DNA of 54,912 nt from Verrucomicrobiales bacterium (GTDB lineage: Bacteria; Verrucomicrobiota; Verrucomicrobiia; Verrucomicrobiales; DEV007). A program made the translations under genes and the position numbers. The DNA lies in contig JARGPH010000015.1 of assembly GCA_029213065.1 (NCBI GenBank), positions 1 to 54,912 of the forward strand, read 5' to 3'. Positions within the stretch are counted from its first letter, which is position 1; the number at the start of each line of letters is the position of its first letter. Below are positions 1-9,538 of the stretch, one piece after another. The notes beneath the pieces are model-generated. The model did not search any database. It was not told where the DNA came from and was given only the letters and a program-made list of their open reading frames with translations.

Positions 1-232
1 TGATCTCCAACTTATCTGACTTCTCAGGAAAGACGATACGGGCGAGGTAGTTTCCAAATGGATCCTGCTGCCAGTTGATGAAGTGATTCTTCGGATGAAT
101 CGTCAGTGAATACGAAAGGATCGGAGTCCTGCTGTGCGGGGCGGGGCGAAGCCTCACGACATGCGGATGGATCGTTATCTCCTTGTCGTAGGTGTAACTG
201 GTGTGGTGGTAGAGTGCGACTTGAATCGACAT
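1..232 (-). CDS. Transglutaminase-family protein, N-terminal part (truncated by window edge)
   Basis: Only the first 77 residues are in the window; the gene runs off the left edge. They begin MSIQVALYHHTSYTYD and include the run WQQDPFGNYLARIVFPE (about residues 54-70), typical of the bacterial transglutaminase-like N-terminal domain (Bact_transglu_N), a beta-sandwich preceding the Cys-His-Asp transglutaminase core. The core itself is outside, so activity cannot be judged. It starts 45 bases after the stop of the alpha-E gene on the same strand and completes the well-known trio ATP-grasp / alpha-E / transglutaminase, found together across bacteria and suspected to make or process a peptide-like product. 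I chose the ATG at 232 because it places the domain at the very N-terminus. The long form with a DUF2126 domain is possible. Confidence 0.8.
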   Translation of the reverse strand, partial: MSIQVALYHHTSYTYDKEITIHPHVVRLRPAPHSRTPILSYSLTIHPKNHFINWQQDPFGNYLARIVFPEKSDKLEI

Positions 233-277
233 GGGAGAAAGAGGGAAGAAAGGTTGCCGTTAAGAAGAAAGACTGCT

Positions 278-1261
278 TCAGCCCTGCTTCTGAATCTGCT
301 GTTGAGCCTGCATGCGGCTCGTGACATAAGCTTCGGCGTTGGAAGGCGGTGCATCGCGGCACAAGAGGAAGTATCGCTGCATAATTTCCCAACCGATTTG
401 ATTGAGTTCAACCTGGATACTGTCCACGTAGTCATGGAGCCCCATTTCCCCGATCTCCTCCACGCCGGAGAAGTTAAGGCGGGCGAGAAGCGCTCCCGCT
501 TCGCGCTCGGCTTCATTCAGGTAGTCGCCGGGAGCGGTTCCGGAGATGAAGTGGAGCAGCTCGTCGATTTTTTTAACGCAGTAGCGCACCGACCTCGGAA
601 AGGTGGTTGAAAAAAGCAAGAGGCTGGAAGCATTGGCAGCATTGACTTCACCCCCATAGCGTTGGCGGTGCTCAGCCGTCGCGCTGCTGGCACGAAGCAT
701 CGTGTTCCACGCGGAGGCTGCGTCCTTTTTCGGGAGGTAGTGAGGAAGATCAACGATCCGGCTGGTCTTGTCCGCCCGCTCCAGATACTCGCCAAGCTGC
801 ACGAAGGCCCACACATCAGTTCGCGGCAGCGAGGAATACTCGATGCCCCGGAAAATGAGCGATGACTGCTGAGTCATTTCGCAAATCAGTTTATGCCGAT
901 TCCAGTCCTTGGGATCGATCTGCTTCAGCTCGAGCCACAGTGAGTTCAACTCGATCCACATCTCCTCGGCAATCTGATCGCGGATTGCCCGCGCATTCTC
1001 ACGGGCGAAGAAGACCGATTTGAGAATGCTCTGCGTATTCTCTTCAGAGCTCACCATGTAGGTGAGAAGATCTTCATCCGACTCCGAATCCCCCATCGCG
1101 GTGACTTCAAGAAGCGGATGCCACTCATACTGATCCCCTTTCAGAGACGCAGTCGCATCGAGGAGTTCACTTTGATGAGCGATGACGAGACGCGACAGAT
1201 TGTCGGCGCGCTCGAGATTGCGGCTCATCCAATACAAATTTTCAGCAACACGGGATAGCAT
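278..1261 (-). CDS. Alpha-E domain protein
   Basis: A 327-residue all-helical protein with no signal peptide, close to the usual length of about 310 for the alpha-E family (PF04168). The family signature is clear: MLSRVAENLYWMSRNLERAD at the N-terminus, with a second ERAD at residues 161-164 in a similar context, so the two halves look internally related. Family members have no proven enzymatic activity; they are always found next to circularly permuted ATP-grasp and transglutaminase proteins and are thought to work with them in an uncharacterised peptide-modification or ligation pathway. Its ATG lies only two bases after the TGA of the upstream ATP-grasp gene, so the two are almost certainly translated from one mRNA. 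Assignment is firm; the biochemical role is unknown. Confidence 0.93.
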   Translation of the reverse strand: MLSRVAENLYWMSRNLERADNLSRLVIAHQSELLDATASLKGDQYEWHPLLEVTAMGDSESDEDLLTYMVSSEENTQSILKSVFFARENARAIRDQIAEEMWIELNSLWLELKQIDPKDWNRHKLICEMTQQSSLIFRGIEYSSLPRTDVWAFVQLGEYLERADKTSRIVDLPHYLPKKDAASAWNTMLRASSATAEHRQRYGGEVNAANASSLLLFSTTFPRSVRYCVKKIDELLHFISGTAPGDYLNEAEREAGALLARLNFSGVEEIGEMGLHDYVDSIQVELNQIGWEIMQRYFLLCRDAPPSNAEAYVTSRMQAQQQIQKQG

Positions 1262-1263
1262 GA

Positions 1264-2742
1264 TCAGGAATTTTTACTCTTTTTGAGAACCCAGGTGTCT
1301 TTACTTCCCCCGCCCTGAGAGGAATTAACAACAAGCGATCCTTTGCGCAAAGCGACGCGGGTAAGTCCACCGGGGGTAACAACCGTCTTCTTCCCGGTGA
1401 GAACAAAGGGACGGAGGTCGACGTGGCGACCTTCAAGCTTACCGTCGCAGAAGGTGGGATGCCTCGAGAGAGAAATCACCGGCTGAGCAATGTAGCCCCG
1501 CGGGTTCTCTTTCACCTTGGCACGGAATTCGTCCCGCTCCTCTTTCGAGGCCGCCGGCCCGATCAACATTCCGTAGCCTCCGGCTTCATCGACCGCTTTG
1601 ATTACGAGATCATCGAGATTCTCGAGGATATACTTCAAATCGTCCTCTTTGCTGCCGAGGAACGTTTGAATGTTAGGGAGAATCGGCTCCTCCCCGAGAT
1701 AGAATTTAATCATGTCAGGGACGTAGGCATAGGTAGCCTTGTCATCCGCGACCCCGGTTCCGATCGCGTTTACGAGCGTTACATTCCCCGCGCGGTAAGC
1801 CCTCATCAAATCCGCGACCCCGAGGGTGGAATCAGCCCGGAAAAAATGCGGATCAAGAAAGTCGTCGTCGACCCGTCGATAAATAACATCCACCTGAACG
1901 AGTCCCTGCGTGGTGTGCATGTAGACCCGCTCGTTCTCGACAACAAGATCGCGCCCTTCCACGATCTCGATTCCCATCTGCTGCGCGAGAAAGGTGTGCT
2001 CGAAGTAAGCGCTGTTGTATTGACCGGGAGTCAGCAAGACGCAGACAGGGTCATCCTGTTGGCGGGGGCTCACTGAGCGAAGTGTGTTCAGAAGCTCCTT
2101 CGGATAAGTCCCCACTTTCTCGACATTCATCTGTCGGAACAAATCGGGGAAGGTCCGCTTCATCGCAGAACGATTCTCCAGCATGTAGGAGACACCGGAG
2201 GGACACCGCCCGTTGTCTTCAAGAACACAGTATTGCCCCGTGTGATCACGAATCAGATCAGAACCACAAATGTGGATATAGGTATCATGAGGCATCTTCA
2301 CACCGGCAAACTCCGATCGGTAATGCTTCGATGTTTTCACGAGGTATTCCGGAACGATTCCCTCCTTCAAAATTCTCCCCTCGGCGTAGATGTCTGCGAG
2401 AAACATATTCAACGCTTTCATTCGCTGACGCAGGCCTTCATCGATCACATTCCACTCGTCGTGAGGAATAATTCGCGGAAAGGGATCGAATGGAAAGATG
2501 CGCTCCGTGCCCTGCCCGTCGGAATAGACGGTGAAGGTAACACCCTGCTTTAAAAAAGCCCGCTCAAGGGAGCGGAGGCTCGCCTGCATCTGTCCCGGAG
2601 AAAGGTCAGCAAAAAATTCCAGCGTTGGCAGGTAGCCGTCCCTGGCCTGACACGAATCGTCCACAAAAGCTTCGTCAAAAAACGATTCCGTCTCGTAGGT
2701 TTCTATTAGGGGTTTCACACCCTTCTTATAAGCATCCTCCAT
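1264..2742 (-). CDS. Circularly permuted ATP-grasp type 2 protein
   Basis: A 492-residue cytosolic protein matching the circularly permuted ATP-grasp family (CP_ATPgrasp_2, DUF404/DUF407 type). Diagnostic stretches are YCVLEDNGRCPSGVSYMLEN at residues 171-190, the segment around RRVDDDFLDP, GNVTLVNAIGTGVADDK, and the nucleotide-binding loop VDEAGGYGMLIGP near residue 390. ATP-grasp enzymes join a carboxylate to an amine through an acyl-phosphate, so a peptide ligase role is expected from the family, but the substrate is unknown. It is followed after two bases by the alpha-E gene and then the transglutaminase gene. It starts 30 bases after the iron alcohol dehydrogenase stop, so read-through from the dehydrogenase genes is possible, although the functional link with them is only positional. 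Confidence 0.93.
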   Translation of the reverse strand: MEDAYKKGVKPLIETYETESFFDEAFVDDSCQARDGYLPTLEFFADLSPGQMQASLRSLERAFLKQGVTFTVYSDGQGTERIFPFDPFPRIIPHDEWNVIDEGLRQRMKALNMFLADIYAEGRILKEGIVPEYLVKTSKHYRSEFAGVKMPHDTYIHICGSDLIRDHTGQYCVLEDNGRCPSGVSYMLENRSAMKRTFPDLFRQMNVEKVGTYPKELLNTLRSVSPRQQDDPVCVLLTPGQYNSAYFEHTFLAQQMGIEIVEGRDLVVENERVYMHTTQGLVQVDVIYRRVDDDFLDPHFFRADSTLGVADLMRAYRAGNVTLVNAIGTGVADDKATYAYVPDMIKFYLGEEPILPNIQTFLGSKEDDLKYILENLDDLVIKAVDEAGGYGMLIGPAASKEERDEFRAKVKENPRGYIAQPVISLSRHPTFCDGKLEGRHVDLRPFVLTGKKTVVTPGGLTRVALRKGSLVVNSSQGGGSKDTWVLKKSKNS

Positions 2743-2772
2743 GCCAACTAGAGGAACGGGTTTGGATCAGGC

Positions 2773-3951
2773 TCAGTTAAAAGCTCTCCTGTAGACCCCT
2801 TCGAGATCGCCGGAATCAACCGGAACCGGGTTAAACTGAGCGGTCCACTGCTTGGCTGCTTCTTCGGAAAGAATTCCGAGAGAATCCTCAGATACTCCAA
2901 GCTCGGAAAGAGCCTTGTCCATTGAACAAATTCTGAGGTGCTCCTTAATCCGGGACTCAAGATCGCCCCCTTTGCATAGCGATGCGTAAATCGCAGCAAC
3001 CTCAGGGAGGCGTGAGTTAAAATTGATAACATGTGGCAGCATAGTACCAACTGCCTGTCCGTGGACAACATTAAAATGAGCCGTTAACGGATTTGCACAG
3101 GAATGAGCAATTCCCAGCATCGAATTTTCAATCGCGATTCCGGCGAAGGCCGAGCCGAGCTGCATACGGGCTCTCGCTTCGAGATCATTCCGGTCTTCGA
3201 GAACCCTCGCCAACCCGTTATCCAATAAAATCCATCCGGCGCGTGAATACTCCGACGACATCGCGGTTCGATTGGAGCACACCGCGGTCTCAAGAGCATG
3301 CGCGATCGCATCGATTCCGGTATGCGCGGTTACCGCAGTCGGCATCGTAATCGTAAGTTCCGGGTCCAGAATTGCCACCGCCGCTGCGGCTTTTTTGTCG
3401 CCACAGGCCATCTTGGCATGAGACTCGGCATCAGCAATCAAAGCAAAGCTTTGGCACTCACTTCCCGTCCCGGACGTCGTCGGGACAGCGATCAATGGAA
3501 GCATCGGCTCAGTCGCCTTTCCGACGCCCCAGTAGTCTTTCATCTGCCCGCCGTTCGTGAGGAGAAAATTACATCCCTTGGCGGTATCCATACTGGAACC
3601 GCCACCGAGCCCGACGATTAAATCCACCTCCCCCTCTTTCGCGGCCGCAACGCAGCGATCCACATCCCGGGTCGTGGGATTCTCGTGCACTTCCGCATAG
3701 ACAACAGAGGCAAGACCCGCCGCTTCAATTGACTCAACGACGCGAGCCACTGCATTGGTCCTCGCGAGACCGGGATCGGTCACGACAAGGACCCGCCGCG
3801 CCCCGAGCGCCTTCGCTTCTGTCCCTACACGGGCAACGGTGCCACAGCCGAAAATGACTTTTCCTCCGGGAATATCGGAGAAGCCCTGAACCCGGTCAGG
3901 GATGTCGAATCCTTTACACAAGGACTCAATCGTAAACGGACTTTGTGACAT
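2773..3951 (-). CDS. Iron-containing alcohol dehydrogenase
   Basis: A 392-residue NAD(P)-linked group III alcohol dehydrogenase. The coenzyme-binding GGGSSMDTAK lies at residues 116-125. The expected metal ligands are visible: Asp214 and His218 in TGIDAIAHALE, His283 in LGIAHSCANPL and His298 in VVHGQAVGTMLP, with the spacing of family members such as FucO. An upstream in-frame extension to 4092 exists, but it overlaps the aldehyde dehydrogenase gene and looks non-coding, so I chose the ATG at 3951 (MSQSPFTIESLCKGFDIPDR). It begins 19 bases after the aldehyde dehydrogenase-like gene stop, so the two are likely co-transcribed and act in sequence on an aldehyde/alcohol pair. The substrate cannot be told from sequence. 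Confidence 0.93.
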   Translation of the reverse strand: MSQSPFTIESLCKGFDIPDRVQGFSDIPGGKVIFGCGTVARVGTEAKALGARRVLVVTDPGLARTNAVARVVESIEAAGLASVVYAEVHENPTTRDVDRCVAAAKEGEVDLIVGLGGGSSMDTAKGCNFLLTNGGQMKDYWGVGKATEPMLPLIAVPTTSGTGSECQSFALIADAESHAKMACGDKKAAAAVAILDPELTITMPTAVTAHTGIDAIAHALETAVCSNRTAMSSEYSRAGWILLDNGLARVLEDRNDLEARARMQLGSAFAGIAIENSMLGIAHSCANPLTAHFNVVHGQAVGTMLPHVINFNSRLPEVAAIYASLCKGGDLESRIKEHLRICSMDKALSELGVSEDSLGILSEEAAKQWTAQFNPVPVDSGDLEGVYRRAFN

Positions 3952-3970
3952 CGCAGGAGACCCTAACCGA

Positions 3971-5410
3971 TCAAGCAGTCTCCGCAAATGCGAAGGACCG
4001 GCGCGTATAGAGGAACTCGAAAAGGTTTCCTTCGTGGGGCTGATTCCAACTGATCCGGTTGGTCGGCACATTTCCCACATTGAGCCTCTCAATCTCAGGG
4101 CAGTCGAAGAGCTGATTGATCCAGTCGGCGTCTTTTGTAACCGCGGTAAGGACGAGCGAGTAACCTATCTTATCCAGCACCTCGGCCTGAGGACACTCGA
4201 CAACACTCGCGAACGGGAAAAGGAATTCCCGGAGGGCAAGAGGTTCGTCGAAGGAATCCACCCGGATGATCGTGGGTTGGAGGTAGTTCATTCCGTCCTT
4301 TTCCTGAAAGCGCTCTCCGTCTCGATATCCGGCGGTGATGTCTTTTGAACCACTCGACTCAAGGCCTTCTTCAACCGCTTCGTTGATCCATTCAGCAAAC
4401 TGCGGATTGGCGAATCCGGACAGTTTCGCCGCAGGGTCGTCCTGAGCGAGTGGTTTGATTTCAGCGAGGCGCTTTGAAATGGCATGAGCGATTTCGTCAC
4501 CGTATTTTGGGACAACGATAGAGGAAGTGCAGATACAGCTTCGTCCCGAGTTCGCAGAGACGGACTCAACCATCGAGTCGATATACTGCTCCCAGTTTTC
4601 GATTTCATCCTCGCCGATTACGAATTTCGAATAGCCGGTGCCGTGGACCTCGATTCGCTCATCATTCTCGTATTGTTTCACCGTCGAATCATCACCGAAA
4701 AGCATGACACGACCGGCGCGACGAATGATCGCTCCGGATCCATCGTGTTGCGTAGGATAAAGGTTGAATGCCTCTGCGGGACAGCCTGCTTTAATAAAGG
4801 CTTGAATGATACGCCACGGGGTCCATGGCTCCTCGCGTCCCGGCTTCAGGAGCACGGGCACCTTCATCGCAATCGCCGGAATCCAGAGAGCGTTCACTGC
4901 CGGTGAGTTACTGGGAAGAATCACCGCGAGTTCGTTCGTCGTCGGTGAAAAGCTCACCGGAGCGCCGCCCTGTTCACCGTATCCCTTGTCGAGAACGCCC
5001 CAGGAGAGCCCGCGGGTGAGTCCTTGGAAAATATCGTCGATCTGGCCGAAGATGCCGCCAAGACGGGTCATGTTCATCCGAATGAGCGAGTGCGGGAGGC
5101 CGCTCGTCGAGGCGAGTGCGAGCACATAGTCCTCCGGTGATTGCATCTCCCCTTCGATTCCGATGGGAAGGTCATCGTGCAGGAAGATTTCACCGGCCTT
5201 TTTCGTAATCTCTACAAGCTCTTCGCAACTGAACTTCTTCAGTGCCTCACGGGCATCACCCATCTTGTGCAGATCATATTTGATCATGTCAGAGCAGGCA
5301 AAACTGATCTCGGCGGCGGCTTCATCTGTCCCCAGCTTGGGAACGGTTTGCACATCAAGACTGACATAGGGTTTCCCCTGGCGAAGGATAGGAATGTGAG
5401 GAGCGCTCAT
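3971..5410 (-). CDS. Aldehyde dehydrogenase-fold (acyl-reductase-like) protein
   Basis: A 479-residue protein of the aldehyde dehydrogenase superfamily. The nucleotide-domain run LAVILPSNSPAVNALWIPAI is at residues 161-180 with Lys189 in PVLLKPGREEPW. The catalytic cysteine is very probably Cys292 in SANSGRSCICTS, matching the usual N-x-G-x-x-C pattern. The general-base glutamate of hydrolytic family members (ELGGK motif) is missing: the equivalent place reads EVHGTGYSKFV (254-264). That absence is shared by CoA-acylating aldehyde dehydrogenases and LuxC-type acyl reductases, so reduction of an activated acyl group (or its reverse) is more likely than simple aldehyde oxidation. It sits directly upstream of the iron alcohol dehydrogenase and 103 bases downstream of the kinase gene. 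Fold is sure; substrate is not. Confidence 0.88.
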   Translation of the reverse strand: MSAPHIPILRQGKPYVSLDVQTVPKLGTDEAAAEISFACSDMIKYDLHKMGDAREALKKFSCEELVEITKKAGEIFLHDDLPIGIEGEMQSPEDYVLALASTSGLPHSLIRMNMTRLGGIFGQIDDIFQGLTRGLSWGVLDKGYGEQGGAPVSFSPTTNELAVILPSNSPAVNALWIPAIAMKVPVLLKPGREEPWTPWRIIQAFIKAGCPAEAFNLYPTQHDGSGAIIRRAGRVMLFGDDSTVKQYENDERIEVHGTGYSKFVIGEDEIENWEQYIDSMVESVSANSGRSCICTSSIVVPKYGDEIAHAISKRLAEIKPLAQDDPAAKLSGFANPQFAEWINEAVEEGLESSGSKDITAGYRDGERFQEKDGMNYLQPTIIRVDSFDEPLALREFLFPFASVVECPQAEVLDKIGYSLVLTAVTKDADWINQLFDCPEIERLNVGNVPTNRISWNQPHEGNLFEFLYTRRSFAFAETA

Positions 5411-5513
5411 GAGTATCGGAGGTTACGTTCGAAACCACGCGATAGCTTTAAACTCAACTCGGGAAAATCTCAATAAATTCCCCCCCTCAACCGCGTTCAC
5501 GCCTGCTGAGGCT

Positions 5514-8500
5514 TCAATCGTCCTTCAGGATCCAATCAGGCTCTTCAATGGGAGGAAAATCGAGTATCTCGTAGGCCAGCCGGTGATATTCGTCGGGGCG
5601 ATAATCGGGAGTCTTCGCCCGCTCGCGGATCTGCGCCTCATAGCGCTCACGAAATCGTGATTTCATCTGGTCATACTGATAAACGGCACCCACCTTGGGA
5701 ACCCCGTCCTCAGTCAGAAACAATCCCGCCATGGTCTCCGCTAAAGTTGCAAATTCACTGGCACAACGCCCCTTTCCCGACGGGATCTCCCAGAGGCGAA
5801 GGGTTCCATCTTCACAGGCAGCCACCAGCAGCGGGTATTTCTCGTGAAAAGCGAGATCATTGACCACGACACCGACCTCGAGGGGATCACAGAGAGACTC
5901 ACCGGTCTCCATCAACCATAACTTCACCCTGCCATCGGTATCGCCTGTGGCGCAGAGAACTCCGTCAGACGAACACGCCATCGATACAACAGGCGCGCCC
6001 TCCGGCGGAATAACGACAGGGTCATTCTCACCAGTCGGGGTGATATTCCAAAATTTCACTTCCCCTTCTGCAGAAGCGCTCGCGAAACGTTTCGAATCAA
6101 AGCTGATACAGAGCTTTCGAATCGACGAGGAATGATGACGTGCCGGCCCGTAGGAATGACCATTCTCCAGGGTTATCATTCGTGCGTAGTGGCCATCACC
6201 GCCAATAAGTGAATAACGACCGTCCGGAGTCACTTTCAGATCATGGATCGTCTCGCTCGCCAACCGGGGCCCGTCGACCAATGCTCCCTTTTTTAAATCG
6301 TAAAGATTGTACGTGGCCCGTGGCGACTCAATTGAAATGAGGCGTTCCCCAACCGGAGCAAAGGCGATTTGGCTGATGAAATTACGAAACGGGTTCATTT
6401 CAGCCGTCCCATTCTCCTGATTCCACTGGTAATACTCCCGGGCATGAAGCCCTGCGCCCTCCAACCGCTGAATCTCAGTGGCGACTTCGTTCGCTCCCGG
6501 CTCATCGAGGCGATAAAGCACGGTTTCACCTGCTGTATTGCCCACCGCAAACAATTTCTCTCCGGGATGAAAGGCCAATGCCGTGGGTGAGAAGGCGACA
6601 GGAATCCGGATCTCGGAAAAGTTCCCCCGTCGTCGCACAACCACCTCATCCTCACTCTCCACCGCGGCAAAATAGCGTCCGTCAGCTGACATCTCAGCGG
6701 GAACATTATGACTCGTCATCTCCGGGGTGTGATTGGGCCGGTGCGTCCACTGCCCCAGCTTTTCACCCGTCGGAATGCTGATGACGATGGCCTTTTCGGA
6801 CTTAAATGACGTTGCCAGAATCCGGTTCCTTTCAGAATCAATTCGAACGGCATTCAGAGGCATTCCGCAATTCAAAACGACCGGTTCCCACTGCCTCGGT
6901 TCGACACCCCACATCCTCACATGATTGTGACGCCCCACGAGGAGTTTTTTACCGTCCGGAGAAAACTTCGCCGTCAGAATCCGCTGCCCCCCTTCCAACG
7001 GATGCCCCACCTCTTTCCCCGTTTTCCAATCCCAAAGGCGGAAACGATCCGTCTCGCTTTGGGTCAGTAAAAATGTGTCTTCGGGATTCGTTGAAAACCG
7101 GCTCGCCAATACCCTCTCGCCGTGCTCGATCGTCGCCAATCGTTCACCGGTGTGACTGTCCCAGACCAAGGCCTGCCCCTTCGTCGTTGCCGCCGTCAGA
7201 AATCGATCATCCTCCGAAAATCGACAATTGCGAATCAGCCCCGCTTTCTCCACCGTTTCCGCCCATAGCAGCTCAGCCCCCGATTCGACATCATCCTTCC
7301 AGACTGCGATCTGTCCCGCCAATCCACTCACCGCAATTCGTCCATCAGCGGCATTGTTGAAATGAATCAACGCATAGGGCCGCGCTTCGACCGGTCGCGA
7401 CATAATGGCAGTCATCTCCGATTTACCGGTCCTGACATCATACCGGTAGAGAGAACCTTCACGCCCCGCTGTCGTGTAGTGAATCAGATTTTCATCTTCC
7501 GACATCAAAGCCCAGGGAGACAGGCCATCCGCTAAGACAATCCCGAGACGTGAGATAAGAGTGGGCTTCGGAAAGTCGGAAATATCGAAGACTTCTATTC
7601 CCCCGGAAGTCTCTCCCAACTGCGGGAAACTCAGCACCATTCTGTTTCCCTCATTGGAAAAGTCAAAGTAGGATACAAACTGCGGCATCTCCATTCTCGC
7701 GACGACACCCTTCGCCGGAGTAATGAGCACGAGGGAACCGGAATCCAGATCTTTCCGTGCTTCATTATCGAAATCCCGGAAAGCAGCCACGATGTTACCG
7801 CGCGTCCCCGGAACAAGGCGCATATTAACGACCTTCCCGGCTTCATGAATTTCACGAATCAACTCATTGGTTCTGCTGTCATAAAAATGGATACCAACCC
7901 CCAGAATGGCAACGGCATACCAGTTTCCATCGGGATCAAAGACGACTTCTTTAGCTCTCCCCGAAAATCGGACCGTTGAGGATGCTCTTCTCAAGTTCGG
8001 AAACTGCTGCATCGCGGTCGCCAGTGATGCCCGCGCAATGCGGTTGTCTGGATCCAGTTTGATTGCCTGTGCGAGATACGGTAACGCCTCGGCCTTCGCA
8101 CCTGACTCCCGGAGATCACGGGCAATTCGCACGAAGGATTTGCTCTGGGCCTCTTTCGAGCCTCTCTCTTCGGCCTCCGCTTTCTCCCGCAACCGAACCT
8201 GCTCTTCAACAAAACGCGCACGCTGTATACTCCAGGCAATCGCAGCAAGGATGACTAGCACTAAGACAGAAAGACCAGCGATCCACTCCGTTGAGTGCCG
8301 GTAAATATGTCGCTTCAACCAGTAGGCCGCAGTCAATGTTTGCGCCGTAACCGGCTCACCTTCCAGATAGTGCTCGAGATCACGTCGAAGCTCCCCGGCA
8401 GAGCTGTAGCGGTCGTCGGGAGCAAACGCGAGTGCCTTCATCAGAATTGCTTCCAGATCCGGGGATATTCTCACCGAACTTACGTCTTTAGGTCGCCTGA

Positions 8501-9305
8501 TATTCCCTTCAGCGACCCTGCTGATGACCTCCCAGGTGCCCCCTTTTTCGGAATGGGCGAACTCACCGGTCAGGATGCGAAAGAGAAGCGCACCAAGCGC
8601 GAAGACATCGGTCCTTGTATCTGAAAGCGAGGATTCGCCCCTGGCCTGTTCCGGCGCCATGAACTGGGGTGTCCCGAAAATTTCTCCATTTCTCGAAATC
8701 GTCATCGCGGGATCCTCCGCAAACAGATCCGAGCGAATTTCGCTCTCCTGCAAGGCCCGGGCTACGCCGAAGTCGAGGATTTTCACTTCCCCTTTGTTGT
8801 TCACAAGGATATTGGCAGGCTTCAAATCGCGGTGAATGATGCCGTTCCGGTGGGCATGCTCAACGGCATCACACACAGCCATCAGGAGCGCCACCTTCTC
8901 TTTCTCACTGCAGCCCTCACCGGTGAGGGGTTCGCCCTCGACCAGCTCCATCGTGAAGAAAGGACTCCCACTCGCTTCATCAGTTCCGGTTTCGTAGACC
9001 CGGGCGATTCCGGGATGCTCGAGACGGGAGGCCAGCCCAATCTCACGATCAAAACGCATCGCCGCCTCAGTCGCCCGATCGGAGTCCATCGCCGCATCGA
9101 TGAAACGAAGCTGTTTCAAGGCAACAATTCGGCCGGTCTTCGGCTCTCGCGCCTTCCAGATAAGCCCCATCCCGCCTTCACCTATCTTTTCGAGGAGATC
9201 GTAACCTCCCAGCGACCCGACTGACTCAAGAGGTGAATCAACCGAATCAGCGTCGTCTAAAGTGGCATCAAAAAGCCTCGTATAATTGGGAACGTCCTCA
9301 GACAT
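5514..9305 (-). CDS. Membrane Ser/Thr protein kinase with WD40 propeller
   Basis: A 1263-residue Hanks-type kinase. The kinase domain has the glycine loop KIGEGGMGLIW (40-50), catalytic Lys64, HRDLKPAN (158-165), DFG (178-180) and APE (217-219), so it should be active. One membrane helix follows at about residues 341-360, then a charged coiled stretch, a TPR-like segment (about 393-432), and a long C-terminal region with WD40-type repeats (for example RILTAKFSPDGKKLLVG and the IRKLCISFDSKRFASASAEG region). The topology suggests a cytosolic kinase and an extracytoplasmic propeller sensor. It is divergent from an ECF-type sigma factor at 9539, the pairing seen in PVC bacteria where the kinase is thought to control the sigma factor. 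Targets are unknown. Confidence 0.95.
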   Translation of the reverse strand: MSEDVPNYTRLFDATLDDADSVDSPLESVGSLGGYDLLEKIGEGGMGLIWKAREPKTGRIVALKQLRFIDAAMDSDRATEAAMRFDREIGLASRLEHPGIARVYETGTDEASGSPFFTMELVEGEPLTGEGCSEKEKVALLMAVCDAVEHAHRNGIIHRDLKPANILVNNKGEVKILDFGVARALQESEIRSDLFAEDPAMTISRNGEIFGTPQFMAPEQARGESSLSDTRTDVFALGALLFRILTGEFAHSEKGGTWEVISRVAEGNIRRPKDVSSVRISPDLEAILMKALAFAPDDRYSSAGELRRDLEHYLEGEPVTAQTLTAAYWLKRHIYRHSTEWIAGLSVLVLVILAAIAWSIQRARFVEEQVRLREKAEAEERGSKEAQSKSFVRIARDLRESGAKAEALPYLAQAIKLDPDNRIARASLATAMQQFPNLRRASSTVRFSGRAKEVVFDPDGNWYAVAILGVGIHFYDSRTNELIREIHEAGKVVNMRLVPGTRGNIVAAFRDFDNEARKDLDSGSLVLITPAKGVVARMEMPQFVSYFDFSNEGNRMVLSFPQLGETSGGIEVFDISDFPKPTLISRLGIVLADGLSPWALMSEDENLIHYTTAGREGSLYRYDVRTGKSEMTAIMSRPVEARPYALIHFNNAADGRIAVSGLAGQIAVWKDDVESGAELLWAETVEKAGLIRNCRFSEDDRFLTAATTKGQALVWDSHTGERLATIEHGERVLASRFSTNPEDTFLLTQSETDRFRLWDWKTGKEVGHPLEGGQRILTAKFSPDGKKLLVGRHNHVRMWGVEPRQWEPVVLNCGMPLNAVRIDSERNRILATSFKSEKAIVISIPTGEKLGQWTHRPNHTPEMTSHNVPAEMSADGRYFAAVESEDEVVVRRRGNFSEIRIPVAFSPTALAFHPGEKLFAVGNTAGETVLYRLDEPGANEVATEIQRLEGAGLHAREYYQWNQENGTAEMNPFRNFISQIAFAPVGERLISIESPRATYNLYDLKKGALVDGPRLASETIHDLKVTPDGRYSLIGGDGHYARMITLENGHSYGPARHHSSSIRKLCISFDSKRFASASAEGEVKFWNITPTGENDPVVIPPEGAPVVSMACSSDGVLCATGDTDGRVKLWLMETGESLCDPLEVGVVVNDLAFHEKYPLLVAACEDGTLRLWEIPSGKGRCASEFATLAETMAGLFLTEDGVPKVGAVYQYDQMKSRFRERYEAQIRERAKTPDYRPDEYHRLAYEILDFPPIEEPDWILKDD

Positions 9306-9538
9306 GATCGTCGAGGGGCTACCCTCTCAAACTCGAAACAAACTTGCCAACCTGAAACGGGAAAAATACACCATTCTCCTTAATTAAGGCACTCTCTTTC
9401 ACACAAAAAACCAGCCAGTTACCTACTACGTCATAGTAGAGGGGTAATTACACCGGAAAAAGGGATTTAATGGATTGCATGAAATCTCAAACTTGCGAAC
9501 ATTGTTCTGTCCCTGCGGGCTTTGCAGGATATCTGTGA
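9306..9538. promoter_or_regulatory. Divergent control region between kinase and sigma factor genes, with two dyads
   Basis: This 233-base AT-rich spacer must hold the promoters for both divergent genes. Two symmetric sites are visible. The first is the perfect 12-base palindrome CCTTAATTAAGG at 9378-9389. The second is a hairpin or dyad at 9423-9439, CTACTA and TAGTAG around a 5-base centre. Both are plausible operators, but no promoter boxes can be assigned with confidence, and the second could also form a small RNA hairpin in the sigma-factor leader. Confidence 0.4.
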
